Shown here piece by piece: positions 6,110 through 13,330 of a DNA stretch of 14,856 nt (its first letter is position 1; each line of letters opens with the position of its first letter). The stretch is from positions 1 to 14,856 of the forward strand of contig CAMOXP010000013.1 of assembly GCA_946629205.1 (NCBI GenBank). The letters run 5' to 3'. The DNA is from an uncultured Bacillota bacterium. Its GTDB lineage: Bacteria; Bacillota; Clostridia; Peptostreptococcales; Anaerovoracaceae. The position numbers were made by a program, and so were the translations under genes. The notes beneath the pieces were generated by a model that saw only the letters and a program-made list of their open reading frames with translations, did not search any database and was not told where the DNA came from.

Positions 6110-7054
6110 ATGAAACATAGATTTGTGACGAAAAACAAAATATATATCATTTTGATCGCGATGATTTGCCTGACTTTCACCGCCTGCGGCGGCGGTTCCA
6201 GCACAGCTGCTTCCAGTGACAGCGGAGGCGGCGGCGAGAACAGCAGCGGCGGAACGTTCGAATCCGAATACCATGACGCTGAATTCCATGAGGACAGCGC
6301 AGAGGGAGACGGCGAAGTACAGGTGGATTTGTCATGCGTATCCGACGGGTATTTCGGCGTTGTGGCAAAAAGCGACAGCAGACTGAAACTGCAGGTGATC
6401 AAAGACGATGAAACATACACCTATGATATCGAGCAGGGCAGCGAGCAGATTTTCCCGCTGCAGTGCGGCGACGGCACATACAACATCAAGGTGATGAAGA
6501 ACATCAGTGGCAACAGCTATTATGAACTTTATGTGACAAGTGCGGATGTCAAGCTGGATGATCCGCTTGCTCCATACCTTAGGCCGAACGTTTACGCTGA
6601 TTATTCGAAAGACTCCGACTGCGTGAAAAAAGCGGCGGAAATGGCCAAAGAATCGGGAGCTGAGAGCGATTTTGTCGGCAAGGTTTACCAATTCATATGC
6701 GATAAAGTCAAGTATGACTACGACGAAGCGAAGACGGTCGAATCAGGATATGTCCCCGATCCGGACGAAGTCATGGAAACAGGCAAAGGCATCTGCTTTG
6801 ACTACGCCAGCCTGGCGGCCTCTATGCTGCGCAGCCAGGGCATCCCGACGAAAATCATCTTCGGATATGTAGCGCCGGACAACCTGTATCACGCGTGGAA
6901 CATGTTCTATACAGAAGAGAAAGGCTGGACGACAGTGGAATTCTCCGTGAACCCGGGCGACTGGACCCGCGTGGATCTGACCTTCTCAGCCAACGGACAA
7001 AACGCCGATTTCATCGGAGACGGCAGCAACTACCAGGACGTTTATCAATATTAG
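6110..7054 (+). CDS. Lipoprotein with transglutaminase-like (papain-like) domain
   Basis: A 314-residue exported lipoprotein. A signal peptide (1-25) ends in the lipobox FTAC with lipid C26, followed by a Gly/Ser-rich linker (27-50). A beta-rich region (about 68-145) precedes a transglutaminase-core domain (about 165-290). Its triad is visible: C229 in GKGICFDYAS, H261 in YHAWNMF, and an acid at D289 (WTRVDLTF) or D284. The GxCxDYA...YHAWN pattern is that of bacterial transglutaminase-like cysteine proteases/peptidases. The substrate is unknown. There is no ribosome binding site before the ATG and the promoter sits only 11 nt upstream, so the mRNA is probably leaderless. It is the first gene of the pilus-like operon, 33 bp before the GspF-like gene, so a role in processing or anchoring the exported filament at the surface is plausible. 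Confidence 0.85.
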   Translation: MKHRFVTKNKIYIILIAMICLTFTACGGGSSTAASSDSGGGGENSSGGTFESEYHDAEFHEDSAEGDGEVQVDLSCVSDGYFGVVAKSDSRLKLQVIKDDETYTYDIEQGSEQIFPLQCGDGTYNIKVMKNISGNSYYELYVTSADVKLDDPLAPYLRPNVYADYSKDSDCVKKAAEMAKESGAESDFVGKVYQFICDKVKYDYDEAKTVESGYVPDPDEVMETGKGICFDYASLAASMLRSQGIPTKIIFGYVAPDNLYHAWNMFYTEEKGWTTVEFSVNPGDWTRVDLTFSANGQNADFIGDGSNYQDVYQY

Positions 7055-7087
7055 AAACCAGATTAAAAACCAGAAAGGAGCTTTGCA

Positions 7088-8116
7088 ATGAATGCAAACG
7101 AGATGGGCTCATTCTTTGAAAACATGGGCATGATGATCAAAGCAGGGATCACGCCATCTGAAGCGGTGGGACTTCTGAAAGAAGAATCCGAAGACACGGA
7201 CAAAGGCAACGCAGCCTATGAGGCAATGGCCCGGAAGATGTCCGAGGGGTCTTCCCTGGCGGACGCCATGAAAGGGTCGGAAGCATTCCCGGATTACGCT
7301 GTGGATATGGTCGATGCCTCGGAATATACAGGAAAGCTCGAAGGCACGCTGTTCCACCTGTCCGACTATTACAGGACGGAACACTCCATGCGGAACACCT
7401 TCGTGTCCGCCGTGCGCTATCCGATCATTTTGCTGTTCATGGTCATCGTGGTGCTGATCGCAATGCTGGCCATCGTCTTCCCTGCCTTTTACGGGGTGTA
7501 CAACAATTTGACCGGAAGCCTGGCGTCATCGTCTTTGAATTACATCAACGTTTCCTTCACTTTGTGCAAGGTGCTGATGGTGATCATGATCATCCTGGTC
7601 ATCCTGCTTCTCATCGGCGTCTTCATGTGGAGAGGCGGCAAATCGGCAACAGTGCGGGGCGTGCTCTCAAAGATCAGCACCTTCCGGCAGCTCTTTGACA
7701 ACCTCGATTTGTACCGGTTCACTTCCTGCTTCGACATGTTCATCTCCAGCGGTGAAATGCAGGACGAAGCCATCGCCAAGAGTCTGCCCGTCGCCGAGAC
7801 GGACGGTCTGAAGAAAAAGCTGAACAACTGCATCGAAAAAATGCGCACGGGACTTAGTTTCTCCCAGGCGGCGAGCGAAGAAAAACTCTACGATCCGATC
7901 AACAACAGGATGCTGATCCCGGCAGAGCGCAGCGGCATGCTGGATTCCATCCTGCAGAAAATACTGACCAACCTGAAGGACAATAATGAAACCTATGTGG
8001 CGCGCATCGCCAACACAGTCGAGCCGCTTCTGACAGGCTTCCTCATGATCACACTGGGACTGATGCTGATCTCGCTGATGGTCCCGCTCATCGGCATCAT
8101 GAATTCGATCGGCTGA
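7088..8116 (+). CDS. Type II secretion/type IV pilus inner-membrane platform protein (GspF/PilC/ComGB-like)
   Basis: A 342-residue polytopic protein with two T2SSF repeats. Repeat one (about 8-130) contains MIKAGITPSEAVGLL (16-30) and SEYTGKLEGTL (78-88). Repeat two (about 210-335) contains FDMFISSGEM and AERSGMLDSIL (279-289). Membrane helices are at about 111-133, 161-181 and 314-336. In T4P and T2SS this protein is the platform that couples the cytoplasmic ATPase to pilin assembly in the membrane. It is shorter than the ~400 aa of Gram-negative PilC, as is usual in Firmicutes (ComGB). AAAGGAG (7074-7080) lies 7 nt before the ATG. The gene stands ahead of four small membrane proteins and the ATPase, an unusual order since the ATPase usually comes first. 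Confidence 0.93.
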   Translation: MNANEMGSFFENMGMMIKAGITPSEAVGLLKEESEDTDKGNAAYEAMARKMSEGSSLADAMKGSEAFPDYAVDMVDASEYTGKLEGTLFHLSDYYRTEHSMRNTFVSAVRYPIILLFMVIVVLIAMLAIVFPAFYGVYNNLTGSLASSSLNYINVSFTLCKVLMVIMIILVILLLIGVFMWRGGKSATVRGVLSKISTFRQLFDNLDLYRFTSCFDMFISSGEMQDEAIAKSLPVAETDGLKKKLNNCIEKMRTGLSFSQAASEEKLYDPINNRMLIPAERSGMLDSILQKILTNLKDNNETYVARIANTVEPLLTGFLMITLGLMLISLMVPLIGIMNSIG

Positions 8117-8172
8117 CGGGAAAGGCTGATGGAGAATCAAACGAAGGCTGAGAACCGAAAGGAACATCGTTT

Positions 8173-8487
8173 ATGCAGATCATCCGTGATCACAAGTTCA
8201 TAACCGTTTGCGTGATACTGGCCGTACTCCTTGTCTGTATCGTCCTTTATGCTGTCTTTGCAGTCACGGAAGAAGACATCGCGGACCGGGAGAACGCCAT
8301 CAAAGAGACCGTTCAGGAGCGGGCACTTCAATGTTACGTCATCGAGAACGCCTATCCGGAGAGTCTCGCTTATCTTGAAGAGAATTACGGCCTCACTGTC
8401 AACAAAGAAGACTATCTGATCGTCTATGACCTCTTCGCGGAGAATCAGCCTCCGCAGATCCGGGTCATTTATCGGGACGATAAATAA
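8173..8487 (+). CDS. Small single-pass membrane protein, pseudopilin-like
   Basis: A 104-residue protein with a short basic N-terminus, one hydrophobic helix (about 9-31) and an extracytoplasmic region. The sequence after the helix, ALQCYVIENAYPESLAYLEE (51-70), resembles the helix-to-head segment of pilins and GspG-like pseudopilins (aromatic residue, YP turn, then L-x-x-L). There is no prepilin peptidase site (no G followed by FTLxE). AAAGGA lies about 9 nt before the ATG at 8173. It is second of the small-protein set, 56 bp after the platform gene. A structural role in a filament or pseudopilus is inferred from neighbours and topology. Confidence 0.75.
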   Translation: MQIIRDHKFITVCVILAVLLVCIVLYAVFAVTEEDIADRENAIKETVQERALQCYVIENAYPESLAYLEENYGLTVNKEDYLIVYDLFAENQPPQIRVIYRDDK

Positions 8488-8502
8488 AAGGGTACATAGG
8501 AA

Positions 8503-8955
8503 ATGGATAGCAGCAAAAGCAACAAAAGCATAGGAGAGATCCTCTCAGCACTGACCATCGCGGTGCTGTTCCTTGTCATACTGCTTTTGGTCGTCTTCGC
8601 GGCAAAGTCCTACCAGCACGGGGCGGACAGCCAGCATGAGAACGATATGCAGCGCATCGTCTGCGCCTATGTCGCGACAGCGGTCAAAGACCATGCCGGC
8701 GGGGAAGTGACGCCGATGGATTTCGACGGCTGCCCGGGCATCTTCATCGCGGACGGGGATACCGGATTCGCCCATAAGATCTACCTTTCGGACGGAGCCC
8801 TCATGGAGGAATACAGCAAAAGCGACCTGCCGGTCGACCCCAATACCGCAAGCAAGATCGGGGAGACCTCGCAGTTTGAAATAAGTTACATCTCGGATAA
8901 TCTGCTTGAGATCAAGACGGATAAAGGAGCATCTTACGTCAATGTTCGGAGATAA
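8503..8955 (+). CDS. Small membrane protein, possibly DUF4860-type, pilus-operon component
   Basis: A 150-residue protein with an N-terminal hydrophilic stretch (1-15), one strong transmembrane helix (about 16-34) and a soluble extracytoplasmic domain. The domain contains a Cys pair (C54, C77) and the motif KIYLSDGALMEEY (92-104). The domain pattern recalls DUF4860 proteins that occur in clostridial pilus-like loci; that assignment is from memory and moderate. No canonical prepilin cleavage motif is present (the nearest is SIG before EILSAL). It begins 15 bp after the previous gene and its end overlaps the next by 14 bp. Confidence 0.75.
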   Translation: MDSSKSNKSIGEILSALTIAVLFLVILLLVVFAAKSYQHGADSQHENDMQRIVCAYVATAVKDHAGGEVTPMDFDGCPGIFIADGDTGFAHKIYLSDGALMEEYSKSDLPVDPNTASKIGETSQFEISYISDNLLEIKTDKGASYVNVRR

Positions 8956-9376
8956 GATCAACAAAAAAAGCAATATCGCTTCCGTTGTGGAGCTGTTCAT
9001 GATGTTCCTGCTCTTGCTGATCGTCATCGTGGTGATCACTTTGGTTTGCATGACGGCAAGAGAGCAGAGTCTTGACGCGGGCGATTTGACCAAGGCCGTC
9101 ATCTGCGCGGAAAACACGGCGGAGGTCACCAAGGACGCGGCAAATGCGAAAGAAGCTGCACAGCTCCTCGAGCAGATGGAGGGCGCGTCGGACATTACCG
9201 TTGTGGGGGAGACTGTGACGGCCACGCAGAATGGGTTCCGCATAGAAGTGACGCTGACGCCGGAAGAAGGAGCCGCCGGGACCTACGTGGATGAACTGAT
9301 CAATATTTATCCGGGAGACGGCACGGCGATTTACCAGATGCACACGGGAAGTTATATCAAGGAGGGAGCGCGATGA
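8942..9376 (+). CDS. Small single-pass membrane protein of the pilus-like operon
   Basis: A 144-residue protein: a basic N-terminus (MFGDKINKKS), one transmembrane helix (about 13-37) with a Glu at its start (ASVVELFMM), an amphipathic region rich in A/E/K (about 42-82) that could continue the helix, then a small beta domain. The helix-with-glutamate layout imitates a pilin, but no glycine cleavage site precedes it. The ATG at 8942 is favoured over an upstream TTG, with AAAGGAG at 8923-8929 (12 nt, slightly long). It overlaps the previous gene by 14 bp and the next by 4 bp (ATGA), so translation is likely coupled. No recognised family; the role is inferred from context. Confidence 0.72.
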   Translation: MFGDKINKKSNIASVVELFMMFLLLLIVIVVITLVCMTAREQSLDAGDLTKAVICAENTAEVTKDAANAKEAAQLLEQMEGASDITVVGETVTATQNGFRIEVTLTPEEGAAGTYVDELINIYPGDGTAIYQMHTGSYIKEGAR

Positions 9377-9756
9377 ACCACAAACTCAGATTAGGGCCGA
9401 TCGCGATTTTCCTCGTTGTAGTCGCGATCATACTCACGACGCTGGCAACGCTGACGCTGGCGACAACGAACGCTGACAAGGTCATGGCGGAGCGCTTCGC
9501 CGCAGTCACCGCCAACCGATACGAGCTTGAAGCCGAGGGGCAGCAGTTCCTGCGTGACTTTGATGAAAAGGCAGCCGCAGGGGCGGTGGCAGAAGCAGAC
9601 CGGCAGACAAAAATCGAACGGGGCGGTTACGCTCTGGAGATCCGGGTGTCCGCGCCGGACGCGAACGGTGATTACAGGATCGAACAGTGGGATCTCAAGA
9701 AGGATTGGAAAGCGGACGATCCGTTCACGCATATCTGGAAAGGAGCAGAAGAATGA
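9373..9756 (+). CDS. Small membrane protein, minor-pilin-like
   Basis: A 127-residue protein with a short basic N-terminus (MNHKLRLG), a hydrophobic helix (about 9-31) and a soluble tail containing ANRYELEAEGQQFLRDF (47-63). RLG followed by PIAIFLVVV is a glycine before a hydrophobic helix, so a divergent prepilin-like N-terminus without the +5 glutamate (as in GspK/PilX-type minor pilins) is conceivable. AAGGAGG (9359-9365) sits 7 nt before the ATG. ATGA overlaps link it to both neighbours (9373-9376 and 9753-9756). A filament-tip or minor-pilin role is inferred. Confidence 0.75.
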   Translation: MNHKLRLGPIAIFLVVVAIILTTLATLTLATTNADKVMAERFAAVTANRYELEAEGQQFLRDFDEKAAAGAVAEADRQTKIERGGYALEIRVSAPDANGDYRIEQWDLKKDWKADDPFTHIWKGAEE

Positions 9757-10805
9757 TGCTGCAGGATATACTGAAACAAGCTATACTCAAAGGAGCCTCT
9801 GACATCTTCCTCATCGCGGGCCTTCCCGTGACCTGCAAGGTCAAGGGAGCGCAGGACAGGATGGGTGGGGACATCATGAAACCCGCCTCTATCGAACCGG
9901 TCATCGACGAGATCTACACAGCTGCCAGAAGAGAGAAGACGATTCTGGACAAGGGATTGGACGATGATTTCTCGTTCTCTGTTCCAGAACTGGGTAGATT
10001 CCGTGTGAATGTGTTCCGTCAGCGCGGTTCGCTGTCTGCAGTCATTCGTGTTATCAAATTCGGTATTCCGGATTACCGGGAACTGGGGATCCCCGAAAGC
10101 GTTCTTTCCCTGGCGGACAACATGACGGGACTCGTGCTCGTTGCGGGCGCGGCCGGATCGGGCAAATCCACGACGCTGGCCTGCATGATCGACCGGATCA
10201 ACCATCAGAGGGAATCCCACATCATCACCATGGAAGACCCTATCGAATATCTGCATTCCCATAACAAGAGCATCGTCAGCCAGCGCGAGGTGTTCATCGA
10301 CACGCCGGGGTATCTGGAGTCCCTGCGTTCTGCGCTTCGCGAGAGTCCGGACGTGATCCTGCTGGGCGAGATGCGCGACTTCGAAACGATCTCCGCAGCG
10401 ATCACAGCGGCGGAAACAGGCGTCCTGCTGTTCAGCACCCTGCACACCAGCAGCGCCGCTAATACCATCAACCGTATCGTTGATGTGTTCCCTGCCACGC
10501 AGCAGGTCCAGGTCAGAGGGCAGCTCGCCCAGCTGATCCGCGGCGTTGTCTGCCAGCAGCTGGTCCCTACGACGAGCGGAACGATCACTCCGGTATTCGA
10601 AGTGATGAAATCCAACCCGGCCATCCAGAATATGATCCGCGAGAACAAACTCCATCAGCTGGAGGCGGCCATGCAGGCAGCAAGGGCAGAAGGCATGATG
10701 ACCATGGACAACAGTCTGTTTGAACTGTACCAGCAAGGCACGATTACAAAAGAAACGCTGCTGAACACCTGCAACAACTACGAATTTGTTTCCAAGAGAG
10801 TCTGA
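9753..10805 (+). CDS. PilT-like secretion/pilus motor ATPase
   Basis: A 350-residue hexameric-type ATPase of the GspE/PilT superfamily. The N-terminal domain opens with ASDIFLIAG (15-23), the PilT-type ASDLHLxxG motif. The motor domain has Walker A GAAGSGKST (132-140), the Asp box ITMEDPIEY (158-166), Walker B ILLGEMRD (202-209) and the His box FSTLHTSSAANTINRIVDVF (227-246). The C-terminal AIQNMIRE (290-297) closely matches the AIRNLIRE signature of retraction ATPases, and the length is that of PilT. There is no tetracysteine zinc motif as in PilB/GspE. The start at 9753 has AAAGGAG about 8 nt upstream and overlaps the previous stop as ATGA; the second ATG at 9756 is also possible. It is the only ATPase in the locus, so it may power assembly as well as retraction. 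Confidence 0.93.
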   Translation: MMLQDILKQAILKGASDIFLIAGLPVTCKVKGAQDRMGGDIMKPASIEPVIDEIYTAARREKTILDKGLDDDFSFSVPELGRFRVNVFRQRGSLSAVIRVIKFGIPDYRELGIPESVLSLADNMTGLVLVAGAAGSGKSTTLACMIDRINHQRESHIITMEDPIEYLHSHNKSIVSQREVFIDTPGYLESLRSALRESPDVILLGEMRDFETISAAITAAETGVLLFSTLHTSSAANTINRIVDVFPATQQVQVRGQLAQLIRGVVCQQLVPTTSGTITPVFEVMKSNPAIQNMIRENKLHQLEAAMQAARAEGMMTMDNSLFELYQQGTITKETLLNTCNNYEFVSKRV

Positions 10806-10833
10806 CGAGCCATGCATCCCGGGAGGTTTTGAC

Positions 10834-12075
10834 ATGAGCGAAAAAACCATGAGCGGAAAAATGGAAGAGAAGAATGTGATCTATGTCAGGACGTTGGGGT
10901 CCTACTCGGTCAATTACAATGGCGCTGAGATTGCCATCGGATCCAGAGACGAATCACAGATCGGCCTGCTCATGCTGCTGATGTTCCACTTCGGTCAGGA
11001 CGGCGCCAGCCGCAGCCTCATTAAAAACACTCTCTTCGAGGACAGGGACATCGAAGATGTGTCCCACGCCATCCGGAACGTCCTCTATAACATGCGCAAA
11101 AACCTCAAAGCCCACGGCCTTCCCGACGCGAACTTCGTCAAGCAGAGCAAAGGCATCTATTACTGGACGGATGAAGTTCCTGTCGTAGAGGACGCCCGGG
11201 AGTTCGAACGTCTGGCCGAAGAGGCATTTGCCGAAGAAAACCCGAAAAAGAGGGCGGACAAACTGTCTGACGCCTGCTACAGTTACGCAGGCCGTTTCTT
11301 CGCGGGCAGAGATAACGTTCCGTGGATCTATCAGGAAGGTGAACGCTACCGCACATTGTTTTATCAGGCAGCCACAGCGCTCATGGACTACTGCAGAGAG
11401 GCGCATAAGTTCAAGGATATGTACGAACTGGCCCTCTACGCCGTTCGTGTCGATCCCTTTGCGGAATGGGAAATCTACGTGGTCGAAGCCCTGACGAATC
11501 TGGGCCGCTTCGCGGATTCCGAGCGTTACTATGAAGATACCATCGATCTCTATCTCAAAGAATACGGCGACCGCTCCAACGAACATGTCCGCGACTTCAT
11601 CCGCCGTCTCGGTGAGCATCTGTTCCATGATCACGAGACCATCGATGAGATCCAGGAGAAGCTGACCAACTCCGACGATACAGGCGGCCGCGGTTATTAT
11701 TGTTCGCTTCCGGTCTTTCAGGAACTCTATCAAACCATCGAGCGTACCATGCGCCGAAACGCCGACAAGATCTTTCTCATGCTCTGCACCATCGTGGACA
11801 GCAAAGGCAACCCCATGCGCGAGGGGCCGAAACTCACAGAGCTGTCTGAACGTCTGAAGTCCGCGGCTGTCAGTTCTGTGCGTCACACAGATACGGTCAC
11901 CAAGTACGGACAGGGCCAGTATCTCATTCTTCTCATCAACACGACTGAGGAGAACTGCCACATCATTGAAAAACGTATCAACGACAACTTCCTGACGAGC
12001 CGGCAGCGCACCGGCATTTCCTATTCAGTCAAAGGCCTTTTGGTCAAGAAGGAGGATCTACCCGTTTTTGACTGA
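10834..12075 (+). CDS. SARP/BTAD-type transcription factor with C-terminal degenerate GGDEF domain
   Basis: A 413-residue cytoplasmic regulator with three parts. A winged-helix DNA-binding domain (about 15-115) has the OmpR/SARP layout, including the FVKQSKGIYYW wing. A BTAD TPR-like domain follows (about 118-245; AREFERLAEEAF through ALYAVRVDPFAEWEIYVVEA). A C-terminal domain (about 285-405) has GGDEF-domain topology, but its active site reads GQGQY (359-363) and the metal-binding DxDxFK segment is missing, so it should not be a cyclase. Just upstream is R350-H-T-D353, five residues before GQGQY, the exact spacing of the c-di-GMP-binding inhibitory site RxxD. GGGAGG (10821-10826) lies 7 nt before the ATG at 10834. 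It follows the ATPase gene by 28 bp, so it is probably cotranscribed and may control this operon or the cyclases downstream. Confidence 0.85.
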   Translation: MSEKTMSGKMEEKNVIYVRTLGSYSVNYNGAEIAIGSRDESQIGLLMLLMFHFGQDGASRSLIKNTLFEDRDIEDVSHAIRNVLYNMRKNLKAHGLPDANFVKQSKGIYYWTDEVPVVEDAREFERLAEEAFAEENPKKRADKLSDACYSYAGRFFAGRDNVPWIYQEGERYRTLFYQAATALMDYCREAHKFKDMYELALYAVRVDPFAEWEIYVVEALTNLGRFADSERYYEDTIDLYLKEYGDRSNEHVRDFIRRLGEHLFHDHETIDEIQEKLTNSDDTGGRGYYCSLPVFQELYQTIERTMRRNADKIFLMLCTIVDSKGNPMREGPKLTELSERLKSAAVSSVRHTDTVTKYGQGQYLILLINTTEENCHIIEKRINDNFLTSRQRTGISYSVKGLLVKKEDLPVFD

Positions 12076-12131
12076 TTTGTGACGCTTTCCGTGACGTTTT
12101 TGCTCTTATAATGCAGAAGAATCTATATAAT
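12069..12131 (+). promoter_or_regulatory. Promoter region of the cyclase pair with three TGAC direct repeats
   Basis: Two TATAAT boxes lie at 12107-12112 and 12126-12131. Neither has a credible -35. Upstream, TGAC occurs at 12069-12072, 12080-12083 and 12092-12095 (11- and 12-bp steps), the last two within GTGACGYTTT repeats. The last repeat ends 11 bp before the first -10. Evenly spaced direct repeats near a -10 without a -35 are the layout of SARP-activated promoters. The repeats overlap the stop codon of the regulator gene. Confidence 0.5.
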
Positions 12132-12154
12132 AGGGAAAATAGGGGCACTGTCAC

Positions 12155-13330
12155 ATGGATGCGATTCTGTATGCAGAAGTCTACGCAATTTGCATGATCA
12201 TCACAGGCATACTGCTTTTCTGGACGAAGAGAAGCGGTACGCAGTCTTTTGCTGAGCTCTGTCTCTCCAGACTGCTCGCTTGTTTTCTGATCAATTTTTC
12301 GGCAAACTTTCTGTTTACCCTGTTCGACCGGATCCTTGATCTGGATAATGCGATGGTCGTATCCTATGTGTTCAAGACCCTGTATCACATCACGCTGATC
12401 ATCGGCGTCTTCATCTGGTGCATCTACGCGGAAGCGCAGATTACAGAGCATCATACCGGTGACAAACTCCGGTTCCGCCTGATCATGGTGCCGGCTGTCA
12501 TTCCGGTCGTTCTCGCGATCCTCAATCTAAAATCACATCAGCTGTTTCTGATCGATGCGGCGGGCGGATACGTTCGCGGATCCTGGTTCCAGTTTGAGAT
12601 GTTCTATTTGCTGGGATTTTCCGTTTTGTTCGCAGTACGTCTGCTGCTGCAGTGCAAGAAGGAGTCCGAGCCGCTCACACGGTCGCATCTTGCCATTGCG
12701 GCGACATTCCCTCTGTGCATCCTGGCCAGCTGGGCCCTCTCCTTTGCCGGCGAGGCGTTCCCGGTGATTTGCGTTGCGATCATGGTCGAGCTTTTGCTGC
12801 TCTTCCTGGGAACGATCATGCAGCAGATTTCTATCGATAAGCTGACGCAGGTCAACAACCGGCAGAATCTGCTTGGGTTCATGGATTACAAACTGCGGAA
12901 CCATGACCATGATGTATACCTTATGATGATGGATCTGGACAGCTTCAAGCAGATCAACGATACTTACGGACATGTGGAGGGAGATAACGCTCTGGTCCAT
13001 GCGTCAAAAGGGATCAAGGAGGCCTGCGGCGGTTATATTCCGCGTCCCTATATCGCCCGGTACGGCGGCGATGAATTTATCATCGTAATCGAAACGGCGG
13101 ATCCGAAAGATGTGGAGATCCTCTCGGAATCAATCCAGGAGAAGCTGGTTGCCTTTGACGACGTGTCGCCCTATGCGCTGCGGATGAGCATCGGCATTGC
13201 GAAGTATACGGAAGGGCAGACGCCGAAAGAATTGATTCACGAAGCGGACAAAATGTTGTATGATATAAAAAAGAAAAGAAAATCAGAAAGCAGGAAGCTT
13301 TCAGGGGCCAAGAATGGAACAGAAGAATAA
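12155..13330 (+). CDS. Membrane diguanylate cyclase (multi-TM sensor plus GGDEF), no I-site
   Basis: A 391-residue protein. The N-terminal half has about seven hydrophobic segments (about 3-23, 36-57, 70-92, 108-124, 148-166, 178-196, 202-222), forming an integral membrane sensor of unknown ligand. The GGDEF domain (about 226-375) has DKLTQVNNR (228-236), the metal-binding MMDLDSFKQINDTYGH (258-273 with D260) and an intact GGDEF at 304-308. This predicts synthesis of c-di-GMP from two GTP. The residues at the inhibitory-site position (296-299) read PRPY rather than RxxD, so product inhibition through that site is not expected. AGGGG (12141-12145) lies 9 nt before the ATG. It overlaps the next cyclase gene by 17 bp. 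Confidence 0.92.
   Translation: MDAILYAEVYAICMIITGILLFWTKRSGTQSFAELCLSRLLACFLINFSANFLFTLFDRILDLDNAMVVSYVFKTLYHITLIIGVFIWCIYAEAQITEHHTGDKLRFRLIMVPAVIPVVLAILNLKSHQLFLIDAAGGYVRGSWFQFEMFYLLGFSVLFAVRLLLQCKKESEPLTRSHLAIAATFPLCILASWALSFAGEAFPVICVAIMVELLLLFLGTIMQQISIDKLTQVNNRQNLLGFMDYKLRNHDHDVYLMMMDLDSFKQINDTYGHVEGDNALVHASKGIKEACGGYIPRPYIARYGGDEFIIVIETADPKDVEILSESIQEKLVAFDDVSPYALRMSIGIAKYTEGQTPKELIHEADKMLYDIKKKRKSESRKLSGAKNGTEE

Noticed and set aside
8503..9756. Canonical class III prepilin signal peptides in the small membrane proteins
   Set aside because: None shows G followed by FTLxE; the glycines seen (SIG-EILSAL, RLG-PIAIF) lack the +5 glutamate and expected context.
9672..10850. 392-aa minus-strand reading frame antisense to the PilT-like ATPase
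   Set aside because: No domain or ribosome binding site; His/Arg-rich composition typical of antisense shadows.
10954..11961. 335-aa minus-strand reading frame antisense to the BTAD regulator
   Set aside because: The sense strand encodes a coherent three-domain protein with a good start; the antisense frame has no motif.
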